Shown here: one piece after another, positions 38,873-47,912 of the stretch
How the letters are laid out: every line of letters starts with the position of its first letter
Position numbering within the stretch: the stretch's first letter is position 1
Assembly: GCA_019448215.1 (NCBI GenBank)
Contig: CP080408.1
Location: 2,790,001 to 2,854,000, forward strand
From: Thalassovita mediterranea
GTDB taxonomy: Bacteria; Pseudomonadota; Alphaproteobacteria; Caulobacterales; Hyphomonadaceae
Length of the DNA: 64,000 nucleotides
Reading direction: 5' to 3'
Position numbers and translations under genes: made by a program
The notes under the pieces: model-generated
What the model saw: only the letters and a program-made list of their open reading frames with translations
Told to the model about the DNA's origin: nothing
The model's database searches: none

Positions 38873-39895
38873 ATGTTCAAGCGCCCGCGTTTAAGCGCGC
38901 AGACCTTCCCTGTCAACGCAGGGATCGCCGGTTTCCTGCTATTCTATGCTGCATCCTGCTCTGGCCCGCAAGAGCCAGCAGAACAGGGCGAACCAGCGGC
39001 CCAGGAAGAGGACGCTGTGTCTGAAACCACTGATACGGCAGCAATAAATATGTTGCCGGCTGTCTGGTCGACCCGCCAGCTCGATTCGCCGGTTGCCAGC
39101 ATCGGCGTTGCGGGCGGTGCCGGATCGACATTCGCCGTCGCCTATGACGATGGCAGCGTCCAGATTTTCGACTTCGATGGTGAACGTATCACCGAGACGA
39201 CCGGTGAAGGTACGCGCGCGCTCGCGGAGGGACGCTATGCGATGCTTGCTGGTACGCCGGTCACGATCTTCCCTGGCATCGACGCAGAGGGCAGCCTGAA
39301 AGTCTGGATCTATGGCGGCGGCGTTGCCGCGCCTATCCAGTATGATCTGCAAGGGGACCAGACCGGTCCTGCAGCGGGCATCTGTGCCGCCCCGCCTGCG
39401 GACGATGCTGATTCCACCCATCGGATTGCGTACTGGACTGAAACGGAGCCGGACACGCTCTATAATGGCGCTATTCGGGAATCGGGCGGCGAGCTTGTCT
39501 TTGAAGTCGAAGATGAGCAGACCGCCAGCGGCCCGATCACCGCCTGCGTCATCAGCGCTGACGAGGCGACGGTGTTTACGGCGCCTGTTGATGCAGCGGC
39601 CAGCCTTCGCCGTCTGGGACGCGAAACGCTGATCCTGTCCGAAGGCAATGGACGTCTTAAACTGGCCGTTGGCGACAATGAGCCGGCAACATTCGATATT
39701 CGTGAAGGCATCACGGTCGAAGTGCCGAGCATGTTTACGTCGCTGGCGGCAACGGGCGATGCGCGCGGCGGCGGCTATCCCGGCGGCGTCATCATTGTCG
39801 GCGGCACGGTCAGCGGCGACGATCACCGGGTCGTCATGATAGACCCGAGCCGCATTACGATGTCGCCGATTGAGGTTCCGACGCCGACCGAGTGA
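38873..39895 (+). CDS. Putative lipoprotein with beta-propeller-like repeats
   Basis: Protein of 340 aa not assigned to a named family. The N-terminus looks like a signal with a weak lipobox (YAASC at about 25-29), followed by an acidic, Glu/Ala-rich spacer. The rest is beta-rich, with propeller-like strands such as [21 protein letters not shown] periplasmic or outer-membrane location is inferred. ATG 38873 follows GGAG by nine bases. It starts only 36 bp from rplM on the other strand and overlaps ctaA at its 3' end by 41 bp. Confidence 0.75.
   Translation: MFKRPRLSAQTFPVNAGIAGFLLFYAASCSGPQEPAEQGEPAAQEEDAVSETTDTAAINMLPAVWSTRQLDSPVASIGVAGGAGSTFAVAYDDGSVQIFDFDGERITETTGEGTRALAEGRYAMLAGTPVTIFPGIDAEGSLKVWIYGGGVAAPIQYDLQGDQTGPAAGICAAPPADDADSTHRIAYWTETEPDTLYNGAIRESGGELVFEVEDEQTASGPITACVISADEATVFTAPVDAAASLRRLGRETLILSEGNGRLKLAVGDNEPATFDIREGITVEVPSMFTSLAATGDARGGGYPGGVIIVGGTVSGDDHRVVMIDPSRITMSPIEVPTPTE
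38889..38916 (-). promoter_or_regulatory. Predicted rplM-rpsI promoter inside the divergent lipoprotein gene
   Basis: On the minus strand a perfect TTGACA (38911-38916) and TTAAAC (38889-38894) are separated by 16 bases. The start point would fall about 45 bases before the rplM ATG. The promoter overlaps codons of the divergent gene's signal sequence. Confidence 0.65.
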
Positions 39896-40904
39896 TCCAG
39901 ACAAGGCGCACGGCGGCGATGAACACGATCACGCCGAGCGCCTGATGGACGATGGCAAGCTTTAGCGGTGCGCCGCTGACGAGTGTGTAGATGCCCCAAG
40001 CGGCCTGAGCCGTGATCAAGGTGGCAAGCAAGGCAAAGGGTTTGGCGGCAGGCTTGCCCCAGGCAAGGACTGCCCCGCCCAGCGCCGCGCCCCAGAGGAC
40101 ATAGGCGAGCAACCGGTGATTGAACTGGGTCGCCGCCAGCCCTTCGAACAGGCTGCGGATGCCAAGACCGTCCTGAATATATGAAGCGGGCACGAAGGCG
40201 CCGTCCATGAGTGGCCAGTCAGTATAGGTGCGCCCGGCATCAAGGCCTGCTACGAGGGCGCCTGATGCCATCTGGATCGAAACCAGGGCGAGCAGCACGA
40301 TCGACAGTGAAGAAAGAAGCCGGGAAGCGGTGATGCGGCTCGTGCGGCCAAGATCCAGCCATAGCCAGACCGTGTAACCAATGATGACGAGCGCCAGAAC
40401 GAAGTGTGTCATCAACCTGTACGGCGCGACATCCAGACGGTCTGTTTCACCAATCCCGCTGGACACCATCCACCAGCCAATCGCACCCTGCAGGCCGCCA
40501 AGCGCAATCAGAATGATGAGGCGCGTGGTGAGCGCCCGGCCGATCCACTTGCGGGCCAGAAAGAAAACGAGACCACCGACAGCAAAAAGGCCGATGAGCC
40601 GCCCGAAGAGACGGTGCCCCCACTCCCACCAGTAGATGTACTCAAACTCCGCCAGCGTCATATTGTAGTTCTGCTGCTGGAATTCGGTGGTCTGCTGGTA
40701 CTTCGCGAACTCTTCCGCCCAGTCCTGCTGGTTGAGTGGCGGGAGAGATCCGCTAATCACGTCCCATTCGGTGATTGAGAGACCTGAATCGGTAAGGCGC
40801 GTCATGCCTCCGATCAGGATCATCGCATAGACCATCAGCGCGATAACGACGAGCCAGCGCCGGATCCATTTGTCTGCAAGCGGGGACTTTGCCATTTGTG
40901 TCAT
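39855..40904 (-). CDS. ctaA: Heme A synthase (COX15 type)
   Basis: Converts heme O to heme A for aa3-type cytochrome oxidases. The 349-aa membrane protein has about eight helices and conserved heme-ligand His in EWGHRLFGR, RLMTHFVLAL, FNHRLLAYVLW and VHQALGVIVF, and the N-terminal GGMTRLTDSGLSITEW. The last 14 codons overlap the convergent lipoprotein gene. Confidence 0.95.
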   Translation of the reverse strand: MTQMAKSPLADKWIRRWLVVIALMVYAMILIGGMTRLTDSGLSITEWDVISGSLPPLNQQDWAEEFAKYQQTTEFQQQNYNMTLAEFEYIYWWEWGHRLFGRLIGLFAVGGLVFFLARKWIGRALTTRLIILIALGGLQGAIGWWMVSSGIGETDRLDVAPYRLMTHFVLALVIIGYTVWLWLDLGRTSRITASRLLSSLSIVLLALVSIQMASGALVAGLDAGRTYTDWPLMDGAFVPASYIQDGLGIRSLFEGLAATQFNHRLLAYVLWGAALGGAVLAWGKPAAKPFALLATLITAQAAWGIYTLVSGAPLKLAIVHQALGVIVFIAAVRLVWITRSASEPQSATS

Positions 40905-40986
40905 GGCGACCTATCTGAGCCCATACCGCGATTTCGCAAGCCGTCACGCGGTCGCAGGTGTATCGAAGTCAGGACCGGAACCCATC

Positions 40987-41187
40987 ATGCGCAAACCGCT
41001 CGCGGCCATCGCAATCCTTGCCATCATTGCAATCTGGATCTTTCTGGTCGGGACAATCGGCAGCCGTATGACAGATTGGCCGTTCTGGCTCGAACTGCCA
41101 TTTTACATCATTGCAGGCGTCGCCTGGATCCTGCCTGTGCGGCCGGTCCTGCGCTGGATGAACAGCGCAGAGCCAAGCCAGGACTAG
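40987..41187 (+). CDS. DUF2842 family small membrane protein
   Basis: Protein of 66 aa with two hydrophobic segments (about 5-23 and 35-50) and the family-like end AWILPVRPVLRWM. DUF2842 proteins are small alphaproteobacterial inner-membrane proteins of unknown role. ATG 40987 is chosen from the N-terminus MRKPLAAIA. It is divergent from ctaA and its stop overlaps that of the Psd-like gene by four bases. Confidence 0.8.
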   Translation: MRKPLAAIAILAIIAIWIFLVGTIGSRMTDWPFWLELPFYIIAGVAWILPVRPVLRWMNSAEPSQD

Positions 41188-42353
41188 CGGTTTTCCTGAT
41201 CGTCATCCTCGCCAGCAAGCCGACGGGCCTGCTGGCGCAGTCGCTCGAACATGGTGGACGGGTCTTCGCCTTCATCGCTTTCAGCATTTGAGGCCGTGTC
41301 AGCGTCAGGTTCAAAGTCAGGGGTGTCCGAAACCTCTTCTGCCACCTCTGGCGGCAGCGTCTCCGGCGTTGGTTCATCACTCCAGCTGGCCTGGCTTTCA
41401 GCGACCTCTTCTTCGGCTTCAGCCTCTACTGGGGCTGGAACCACTTCCGGCGTTGGTTGCGAGTCGGCAGAGTACGCTTCGGCTTCTGGCACATCCGCTT
41501 CATCTACGGGAGCGTCTGCCTCAACGAGTTGCTCGGGCATGACCTCAGGCGACGCAGCTGCGGCGGCAGCGGCAGTCGTTGCGACCGTGGCGGTATTATC
41601 AGAATAGCTCCCGGCCGTTGCCTGCGCTGCGTAATCAGTCTGTGGTTCTGATGCGACGCTTGTGAGCGAGAGATCCCAGAGGATGGTTTCGCCGCCCGTG
41701 AGGGTACGACCCGGCTGCACGATGCAGCTGCCCGGTGAGCGCGCCGGAATGTAGACATCACACCAGCCGCCGAGCCGGCGCGTTGCGACCGTCTTGCCCT
41801 TGGCGACCCGGTCACCAGCGTCAGACTTGGTAACAAGGCGCGGGCCGAGACCGCCGGATGCAAAGACGAAACCGGCGCGGATATTGTCATTGCTGAAGAC
41901 CGCAGAGAGACGCGCAAGCCCTTCGGATTCGGCCTTCATGGCGATCACGGCCTTGGGCTCCCCCTCTGTGCACTCGATACGGTCAATGGCGCCCGCAATT
42001 GGCGCGTGAACGTTGTTGGTAGAAACGGGAGACGATGCGATGCGGATGCGGACGGTCGGACCTGCCATACGCAGCCCCTCAGGCGCTTCAGTCTCTCCAA
42101 CCGAAACGACGACGCCGTCGCAAGGCGACGTCACATGGTCGACCGACTGCGGTGTGACCCGTTCTGCCGTGCGCGTGGCAAAGAGGATGATGACGCCCGG
42201 AATGAAGCCGAGCCAGAAAAGCGGCTCCCACAGCATGGCGAGCAGGATGCCGAGCAACCATGCCGCCAGGAATCCGACAACGCCCTCAAGGTCAAAACCG
42301 CTCCTGAACCAGGGGAAGGTCTTGTGAGAAAGTGACGCGTCACGGTCTGCCAT
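41184..42353 (-). CDS. Phosphatidylserine decarboxylase-like protein lacking catalytic residues, with acidic tail
   Basis: The first 230 residues align well by eye with short-type phosphatidylserine decarboxylases: a membrane helix pair with EPLFWLGF, then AERVTPQ, SPCDGVV (Asp79 kept) and GWCDVYIP. Two residues needed for activity are changed. The Ser of the GS self-cleavage site, source of the pyruvoyl group, is Gly196, and the His before NRAP is Asn113. About 150 residues of Ala/Glu/Pro-rich acidic tail follow (389 aa in all). It lies 11 bp after the Atm1-type exporter on the same strand. Probably a pseudoenzyme with a scaffold or lipid-binding role. Confidence 0.8.
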   Translation of the reverse strand: MADRDASLSHKTFPWFRSGFDLEGVVGFLAAWLLGILLAMLWEPLFWLGFIPGVIILFATRTAERVTPQSVDHVTSPCDGVVVSVGETEAPEGLRMAGPTVRIRIASSPVSTNNVHAPIAGAIDRIECTEGEPKAVIAMKAESEGLARLSAVFSNDNIRAGFVFASGGLGPRLVTKSDAGDRVAKGKTVATRRLGGWCDVYIPARSPGSCIVQPGRTLTGGETILWDLSLTSVASEPQTDYAAQATAGSYSDNTATVATTAAAAAAASPEVMPEQLVEADAPVDEADVPEAEAYSADSQPTPEVVPAPVEAEAEEEVAESQASWSDEPTPETLPPEVAEEVSDTPDFEPDADTASNAESDEGEDPSTMFERLRQQARRLAGEDDDQENR

Positions 42354-42364
42354 GGTAGTTCCTC

Positions 42365-44215
42365 TTATTCGGCGGCAGTTGCGAGGCGATCCCTCGCAAC
42401 CTGATGCGCCCACATTTGTGCATACTTGCCATCAGAGCGCAAAAGTTCGCCGTGCGTTCCGCGCTCCAGTATTCGTCCTTGCTCGAGAACGACGATTTCG
42501 TCGGCGTTCTGCACGGTCGACAAGCGGTGCGCGACCATCAGCGTTGTGCGCCCGCGCGACGCTTCATCGAGCGCATCCTGCACAGCTGCCTCGGTTGCGC
42601 TGTCGAGAGCGGAAGTCGCTTCATCGAGGACGAGAACAGCCGGGTCAGCGAGGATGACGCGGGCGATACCGACGCGTTGCTTTTCGCCGCCAGAAAGTTT
42701 CAGGCCGCGTTCGCCGACTTCGGTCTGCCAGCCATCCGGCAGCGCTTCGATGAATGGCAGAAGTTGTGCACGGCGTGCGGCGTCCTCGAGCGCTTCGATG
42801 GAAGCGTCCGGATTGGCGTAGGCGATGTTTGCGGCGATCGTGTCGTTGAACAGGACGACATCCTGCGGGACGAGGCCCAGCGCCTGTCGCAGAGATGCCT
42901 GCGTCATGTCGCGAACGTCTGTGCCGTCGATGCGCACGCTGCCAGTCTGTACATCGTAAAAGCGGAAGAGAAGCTTTAGCAGTGTCGATTTGCCTGCACC
43001 GGATGTGCCGACAAAGGCGATCTTACGCCCCGGTGCGACGTCGAAGCTGATATCGGCGACGCCAACCGTTCGGGCATCGTGCGTGAAGCTGACGTCTTCG
43101 AAGCTCACCGCGCCTTCTGGCTTGTCGAGCTCTACCGCCTTTGCCCTGTCCTGTACTTCAGGGACCATGGCGAGAAGACCGTGAAGCTTTTCGAGATCGA
43201 CAGCGCCCTGTTTGATCTCGCGCCAGGCCCAACCGAGGATATTGAGCGGGGCATAGAGGCTGAGCAGGACGAGCATGACTGCGGTGAGGTCACCAATCTG
43301 CATCGTGCCCTGGCTGTAATTCCAAGCTGAAAGCGCCAGCACGGCCAAGAGGCCTGCATTCATGATGAAGGCCTGCACGCCGTTCAGCAGGTACATGCTG
43401 CGGACCGCTTCAACGTAGCGCTTGTTGTAGCGACGCATGGCGGTGTCATAGCGGCCTGTCTCACGCTTTTCGGCAGCGAAGGCTTTCACCGTTTCGAAGT
43501 TTGTCAGCGTGTCGATTGAGACGGCGCGAAGCTCGGTATCCGCCTTGTTCATGCGCCGACGCTGCCGCACGCGCCATTCGGTAATGATAACAGTCGCGAT
43601 GACGTAGAGAATGATCGTGACGACGGCGATCAGCGCGAGCCGATAGTCATATGCCGCGCCAAGCGCGATGGAGGCGAGCGCGAGACGGACGAAAGTCGGG
43701 CCGATATTGAAGGCGAGAAAGCGGATCAGGTAATCGATCGCGCTCGCGCCCCGCTCAATGACGCGGTTAAGCGCGCCAGAGCGGCGCGTCTGATGGAAGC
43801 CGAGGGAAAGCGATTGCGCGTGACCAAAGGCGTCGACGCAGGCGATGCGCTGAGCATCCTGGCTGACCGGGCTGAACAGCGCGTCACGCGCCTGCGGTAG
43901 CGCGGCCGCCAGAAAGCGAAGTCCGATCGCAAGCGCGATCCAGCCTATGGCAATTGCAAGCGGGGCAGCCTCCACGCCGTCTTCCCCCGCAACCCGGTTG
44001 ATCGCATCGCCGAGGATGATGGGCGAGACAACTTCCAGCACGGCTGCGCCAAGCGTCAGGATAATGGCGACCACCATGATGGGTCGCCACTTCTTCATCT
44101 CCGGACGGGCGAGGAGTTTCAGGATCTTGACGATCGCGCTACCAAGACCGCCATCGGCGCTCTCGATCCGGTCGCGGTCTGGCTGCGAAAAAGTGGGTGC
44201 GGTCATGGCTGCCAT
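42365..44215 (-). CDS. Atm1/HMT1-type ABC exporter (permease-ATPase fusion)
   Basis: Homodimeric ABC exporter half of 616 aa: a six-helix membrane domain, then an ATPase with Walker A GTSGAGKST, signature LSGGEKQRVGIARV and Walker B VLVLDEATSALD. The segment RRRMNKADTELRAVSIDTLTNFETVKAF resembles the Atm1/ABCB7 subfamily, whose bacterial members export glutathione conjugates or glutathione-metal species. A glutathione reductase is also in this window. The gene precedes the Psd-like gene and is probably co-transcribed with it. Confidence 0.88.
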   Translation of the reverse strand: MAAMTAPTFSQPDRDRIESADGGLGSAIVKILKLLARPEMKKWRPIMVVAIILTLGAAVLEVVSPIILGDAINRVAGEDGVEAAPLAIAIGWIALAIGLRFLAAALPQARDALFSPVSQDAQRIACVDAFGHAQSLSLGFHQTRRSGALNRVIERGASAIDYLIRFLAFNIGPTFVRLALASIALGAAYDYRLALIAVVTIILYVIATVIITEWRVRQRRRMNKADTELRAVSIDTLTNFETVKAFAAEKRETGRYDTAMRRYNKRYVEAVRSMYLLNGVQAFIMNAGLLAVLALSAWNYSQGTMQIGDLTAVMLVLLSLYAPLNILGWAWREIKQGAVDLEKLHGLLAMVPEVQDRAKAVELDKPEGAVSFEDVSFTHDARTVGVADISFDVAPGRKIAFVGTSGAGKSTLLKLLFRFYDVQTGSVRIDGTDVRDMTQASLRQALGLVPQDVVLFNDTIAANIAYANPDASIEALEDAARRAQLLPFIEALPDGWQTEVGERGLKLSGGEKQRVGIARVILADPAVLVLDEATSALDSATEAAVQDALDEASRGRTTLMVAHRLSTVQNADEIVVLEQGRILERGTHGELLRSDGKYAQMWAHQVARDRLATAAE

Positions 44216-44303
44216 ATGGGACGAAATGTGCGCGGCGAACAGGGCGAGGCTGGAACGAATCCACGCAGTAGCCTAAACGCGCTTGAAAACGAATGAGACT
44301 GAA

Positions 44304-44864
44304 ATGGCGAAGCTGAAATCAATCTGTGTCTATTGCGGGTCATCTGACGATGTACGCCCCGGCTATCTGACCCTTGCCCGCAATCTTGGCCGCGCGCTTG
44401 CGGATCAGGACCTGAAGCTGGTCTATGGCGGCGGCGGTGTCGGCCTGATGGGCGCTTGCGCGCGCGCTGCCCACGAAGCTGGCGGCGAAGTGCTGGGCAT
44501 CATGCCGAAATTCCTGCTTCAGAAGGAACGCGTCTTCGATGAAGTCGAACACCGCATCGTCGATGACATGCACACGCGCAAGCAGATGATGTTCGACGAG
44601 TCAGACGCTTTCATCGTGCTGCCCGGCGGCATCGGTACGCTGGAAGAGGCTGTCGAGATGCTGAGCTGGGCGCGCCTTGGCCTTCACGCAAAGCCAATGG
44701 CCTTCCTCGATGAGGACGGTTTCTGGGCCCCGTTCTTCGAGCTGATGAACCACATCATTGATGGCAAGTTCACGCCTGAAAGCTTCCGCAGCGCACTGGT
44801 GCACGAGAGCACGCCAGAGCTTGCGATTTCTGCCCTGCGCGACCGGGTTGTAGCGATTTCCTGA
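44304..44864 (+). CDS. LOG family protein (TIGR00730, cytokinin riboside 5'-monophosphate phosphoribohydrolase-like)
   Basis: Rossmann-like protein of 186 aa with the family signatures VYCGSSDD near the start, YGGGGVGLMG, the catalytic HTRKQMMFDESDAF and PGGIGTLEE. LOG proteins cleave nucleoside monophosphates to base and ribose 5-phosphate. ATG 44304 begins MAKLKSICVYCG; a TTG seven codons earlier is less likely. It is divergent from the ABC exporter and converges on gltX. Confidence 0.93.
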   Translation: MAKLKSICVYCGSSDDVRPGYLTLARNLGRALADQDLKLVYGGGGVGLMGACARAAHEAGGEVLGIMPKFLLQKERVFDEVEHRIVDDMHTRKQMMFDESDAFIVLPGGIGTLEEAVEMLSWARLGLHAKPMAFLDEDGFWAPFFELMNHIIDGKFTPESFRSALVHESTPELAISALRDRVVAIS

Positions 44865-44876
44865 TCAGTCTCTGCG

Positions 44877-46232
44877 TCAGGCGCGGGAAAGCCGGCGTTC
44901 GGCTGCCTCGCGCCCGATCAGCGGGAAAATTACTGACATATCCGGGCCGTGCTCCTGACCGGTCAGTGCCTTGCGAAGCGGCATGAAGAGCCCCTTGCCT
45001 TTGCGGCCGGTCGCCTCTTTCAGCTCCGTCGTCCAAGCCTTCCAGCTTTCACTGGTGAGCTCACCTTCCGGAAGGCGATTGCGCGCCTCTGCGATGAAGT
45101 CGGCGTCCTCGTCATCAATGACTGATGAAATCGTGCCATAGGCGATGTCAGCGAATGGCTTTGCGTCGTGAACGGTCTCACAATTCTCGCGGACGGCCAG
45201 CCAGAAGGCTTCGTTGGCCGCATCAGGCGCGATGCGCTCAAGGTCTGCGCGAACCGCTTCGAATGACAGGTCGTGTACGAGGACCGCGTTCAGGGCGAGA
45301 AGGTCCTTCTCGTCAAACTTAGCGGGTGCGCGGCCGATTTTCGAGAAGTCGAACTCTGCCGCGAGCGTCGCCAGATCACTGCGCACTTCGATATTGTCGC
45401 TGGTGCCGAGCTTGGCGAGCAGTGACAGGATCGCCATCGGCAGGATGCCGCGTGCCTCGAGCGTGTCCATGCTGAGCGAACCGAGGCGCTTGGAGAATGC
45501 GCCGCCTTCTGCATCGACCAGAAGCGGGGTGTGCGCCATATCGGGCGCGGTACCGCCAAGCGCCTTGAAGATTTCGATCTGGGCGCCCGAATTGGTGACG
45601 TGGTCCTCGCCGCGCACGACGTGGGTGATCTTGGCGTCGATGTCATCGACAACGGATGGCAGCGTGTAGAGATACGAGCCGTCCTCGCGGATCAGAACCG
45701 GATCAGAAACGCTGGACGTGTCGATGCTTTGCGGACCGCGAACGAGGTCATTCCATTCAACGCGGTCACCGGACAGCTTGAAGCGCCAGTGCGGCTTCCG
45801 GCCTTCGGCTTCCAGCTTCGCCTTGTCCTCATCCGTGAGGTTCAGCGCCGATCTATCATAGACCGGCGGGCGGCCGCGTGAGAGCGCGATCTTGCGCTTG
45901 CGGTCAAGCTCGTCAGCGGTCTCATAGCACGCATAGAGGAGGCCCATGCCGCGCAGCTTGTCGGAAGCTGCATCGTACTGGTCGAACCGTTTGGACTGGT
46001 TGAACGTGTCATCCCAGACGAGGCCGAGCCAGGTCAGATCAGCCTTGAGGCCATCTTCATAGGCCTGCGTCGAGCGTTCGGTATCGGTGTCATCGATACG
46101 AAGGATGAACTTACCCTGCTCTCCTCCCGTCTGCCCCTTAGCAAAGAGCCAGTTGATGAGGGCTGTGCGGACATTGCCGACATGAAGCTTGCCAGTTGGC
46201 GAAGGCGCGAAACGGACGACAGGTGCGGTCAT
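44877..46232 (-). CDS. gltX: Glutamyl-tRNA synthetase
   Basis: Class I synthetase of 451 aa with the HIGH-equivalent in APSPTGKLHVGN and the KMSKS-equivalent in AFSKRLG. Alphaproteobacteria often have two GltX paralogues, one of which may charge tRNA-Gln; which one this is cannot be decided here. The ATG at 46232 overlaps the nadE stop as TGATG. Confidence 0.94.
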   Translation of the reverse strand: MTAPVVRFAPSPTGKLHVGNVRTALINWLFAKGQTGGEQGKFILRIDDTDTERSTQAYEDGLKADLTWLGLVWDDTFNQSKRFDQYDAASDKLRGMGLLYACYETADELDRKRKIALSRGRPPVYDRSALNLTDEDKAKLEAEGRKPHWRFKLSGDRVEWNDLVRGPQSIDTSSVSDPVLIREDGSYLYTLPSVVDDIDAKITHVVRGEDHVTNSGAQIEIFKALGGTAPDMAHTPLLVDAEGGAFSKRLGSLSMDTLEARGILPMAILSLLAKLGTSDNIEVRSDLATLAAEFDFSKIGRAPAKFDEKDLLALNAVLVHDLSFEAVRADLERIAPDAANEAFWLAVRENCETVHDAKPFADIAYGTISSVIDDEDADFIAEARNRLPEGELTSESWKAWTTELKEATGRKGKGLFMPLRKALTGQEHGPDMSVIFPLIGREAAERRLSRA

Positions 46233-47890
46233 CAATCATCCCTGAAACGGTTGGTAATCGGATAGCGACGGTCGCGGCCGAAATTCTTGCCGCCGACTTT
46301 GACGCCGGGCGGCGCTTGCCTACGCTTGTACTCGGCAATGTACAAGAGATGCTCGATACGTCTTACAGTTGCCTCATCGTGCCCGCGGGCGAGAATGTCG
46401 TCGATATCAGCCTCTTCATCGACGAGGCCGCGCAGGATGTCATCGAGATCGTCATAGGATGGAAGCGAGTCCTCATCCTTCTGGTCCTCGCGCAGTTCTG
46501 CCGATGGCGGCTTGGCGATGATGCGTTCGGGAATCACTTCTCCGGGTGGGCCAAGCGCGCCCTTTGGATGGTTCGCATTGCGCCAGCGGGACAACTCAAA
46601 CACTTCGGTCTTGTAGAAGTCCTTCAGCGCATTGTAGCCGCCGCACATGTCGCCATAGAGCGTCGCGTAACCAACCGCCATTTCAGACTTGTTGCCGGTC
46701 GTCACAACCATGTGGCCGAACTTGTTGGAGAGCGCCATCAGGGTCAGGCCGCGAAGGCGGGACTGGATATTCTCTTCGGTCGTGTCGCTTTCACGTCCGG
46801 CGAAGAGATCACCAAGCATGTCGTCCATCGCGCCGACACCGGGCGCGATGTTGACGATGTCATAGCGCACGCCGAGCAGCTCTGCGCATTTTTTTGCGTC
46901 TTCGAGGCTTTCCGACGAGGTGTATTTCGACGGCATCATCACGCACCAGACCCTATCGGGCCCGAGTGCATCTACCGCTATTGCCGCTGTCAGCGCACTG
47001 TCGATGCCGCCGGACATGCCGAGGACGACACCCGGAAACCGGTTCTTGTTCACATAGTCGCCGAGCGCGAGCGTGGCGGCGCGGTACTCCATGTGCCAGC
47101 CATCTGGGTCCAGCTCACATCCCGCATCGGGGAGCTTCAGCTTGCGCGTCTCAAGGTCGAACTCAACCATGGACATGCCGGTGTCGAACTGGCCAACGAG
47201 ACCACAGCGCTGAGAATGGGTGGTGTTCGTTGCGTAGGAGGCGCCGTCGAAGACAAGCTCATCCTGACCGCCCACCTGATTGACGAAGATGTAAGGCAAG
47301 CCGAGCCTGCTCCAGCGATCAAAAGCCTCGGCGCGTTCGCTATGAATACTACGGCGCCACGGCGACCCATTGGGAATGACGAGAAGTTCGGCGCCAGCCG
47401 CCTTTGCCGCATTCGGGACGCGGTCGAACCAGACGTCTTCACAGATGGCGAGACCGATCTTTACGCCCTTCACTTCAACGATACAGGCAGGCGACTTACC
47501 CTTGGTGAAGAGACGCTGCTCATCAAAGACACCGTAATTGGGAAGTTCCTGCTTGTCGTATCGCGCTTCAATGGCGCCATCGCGGCAGAAGAGTTCTGAA
47601 TTGTAGAGCTCACCATCTTCGGCCCAGGGCGAGCCGATGATGAAGGCTGGCAGGTCGGCCGATCCCTTGGCGAGGTCGGCGACCGCTTTCATGCTGAGCT
47701 CAACCGCGCTCGGCTTCAGGACGAGATCTTCCGGCGGATAGCCGAGGATGAACATCTCGCTGAAGACGACGAGATCAGCCCCATCGCGCGCGCCTGCCTC
47801 AAGCGCCTCGAGTGCAAGCTTCGCATTGCCGTTGATGTCACCGACAACGGGGTTGAACTGGACCGCCAGTATTTTGAGCACGTCTGTCAT
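46232..47890 (-). CDS. nadE: Glutamine-dependent NAD+ synthetase
   Basis: Makes NAD from deamido-NAD using glutamine. The 552-aa protein joins an N-terminal nitrilase-type glutaminase domain (Glu in FSEMFILGYP, Lys in YDKQELPNYG, Cys in AICEDVWF) with a C-terminal ATP-pyrophosphatase domain (SGGIDSALTAAIAVD). ATG 47890 (MTDVLKILAVQ) is the family start. It is coupled to gltX and 22 bp after the DegT-type gene. Confidence 0.95.
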   Translation of the reverse strand: MTDVLKILAVQFNPVVGDINGNAKLALEALEAGARDGADLVVFSEMFILGYPPEDLVLKPSAVELSMKAVADLAKGSADLPAFIIGSPWAEDGELYNSELFCRDGAIEARYDKQELPNYGVFDEQRLFTKGKSPACIVEVKGVKIGLAICEDVWFDRVPNAAKAAGAELLVIPNGSPWRRSIHSERAEAFDRWSRLGLPYIFVNQVGGQDELVFDGASYATNTTHSQRCGLVGQFDTGMSMVEFDLETRKLKLPDAGCELDPDGWHMEYRAATLALGDYVNKNRFPGVVLGMSGGIDSALTAAIAVDALGPDRVWCVMMPSKYTSSESLEDAKKCAELLGVRYDIVNIAPGVGAMDDMLGDLFAGRESDTTEENIQSRLRGLTLMALSNKFGHMVVTTGNKSEMAVGYATLYGDMCGGYNALKDFYKTEVFELSRWRNANHPKGALGPPGEVIPERIIAKPPSAELREDQKDEDSLPSYDDLDDILRGLVDEEADIDDILARGHDEATVRRIEHLLYIAEYKRRQAPPGVKVGGKNFGRDRRYPITNRFRDD

Positions 47891-47912
47891 GGCGCCCACT
47901 TAAGAGAAACTG

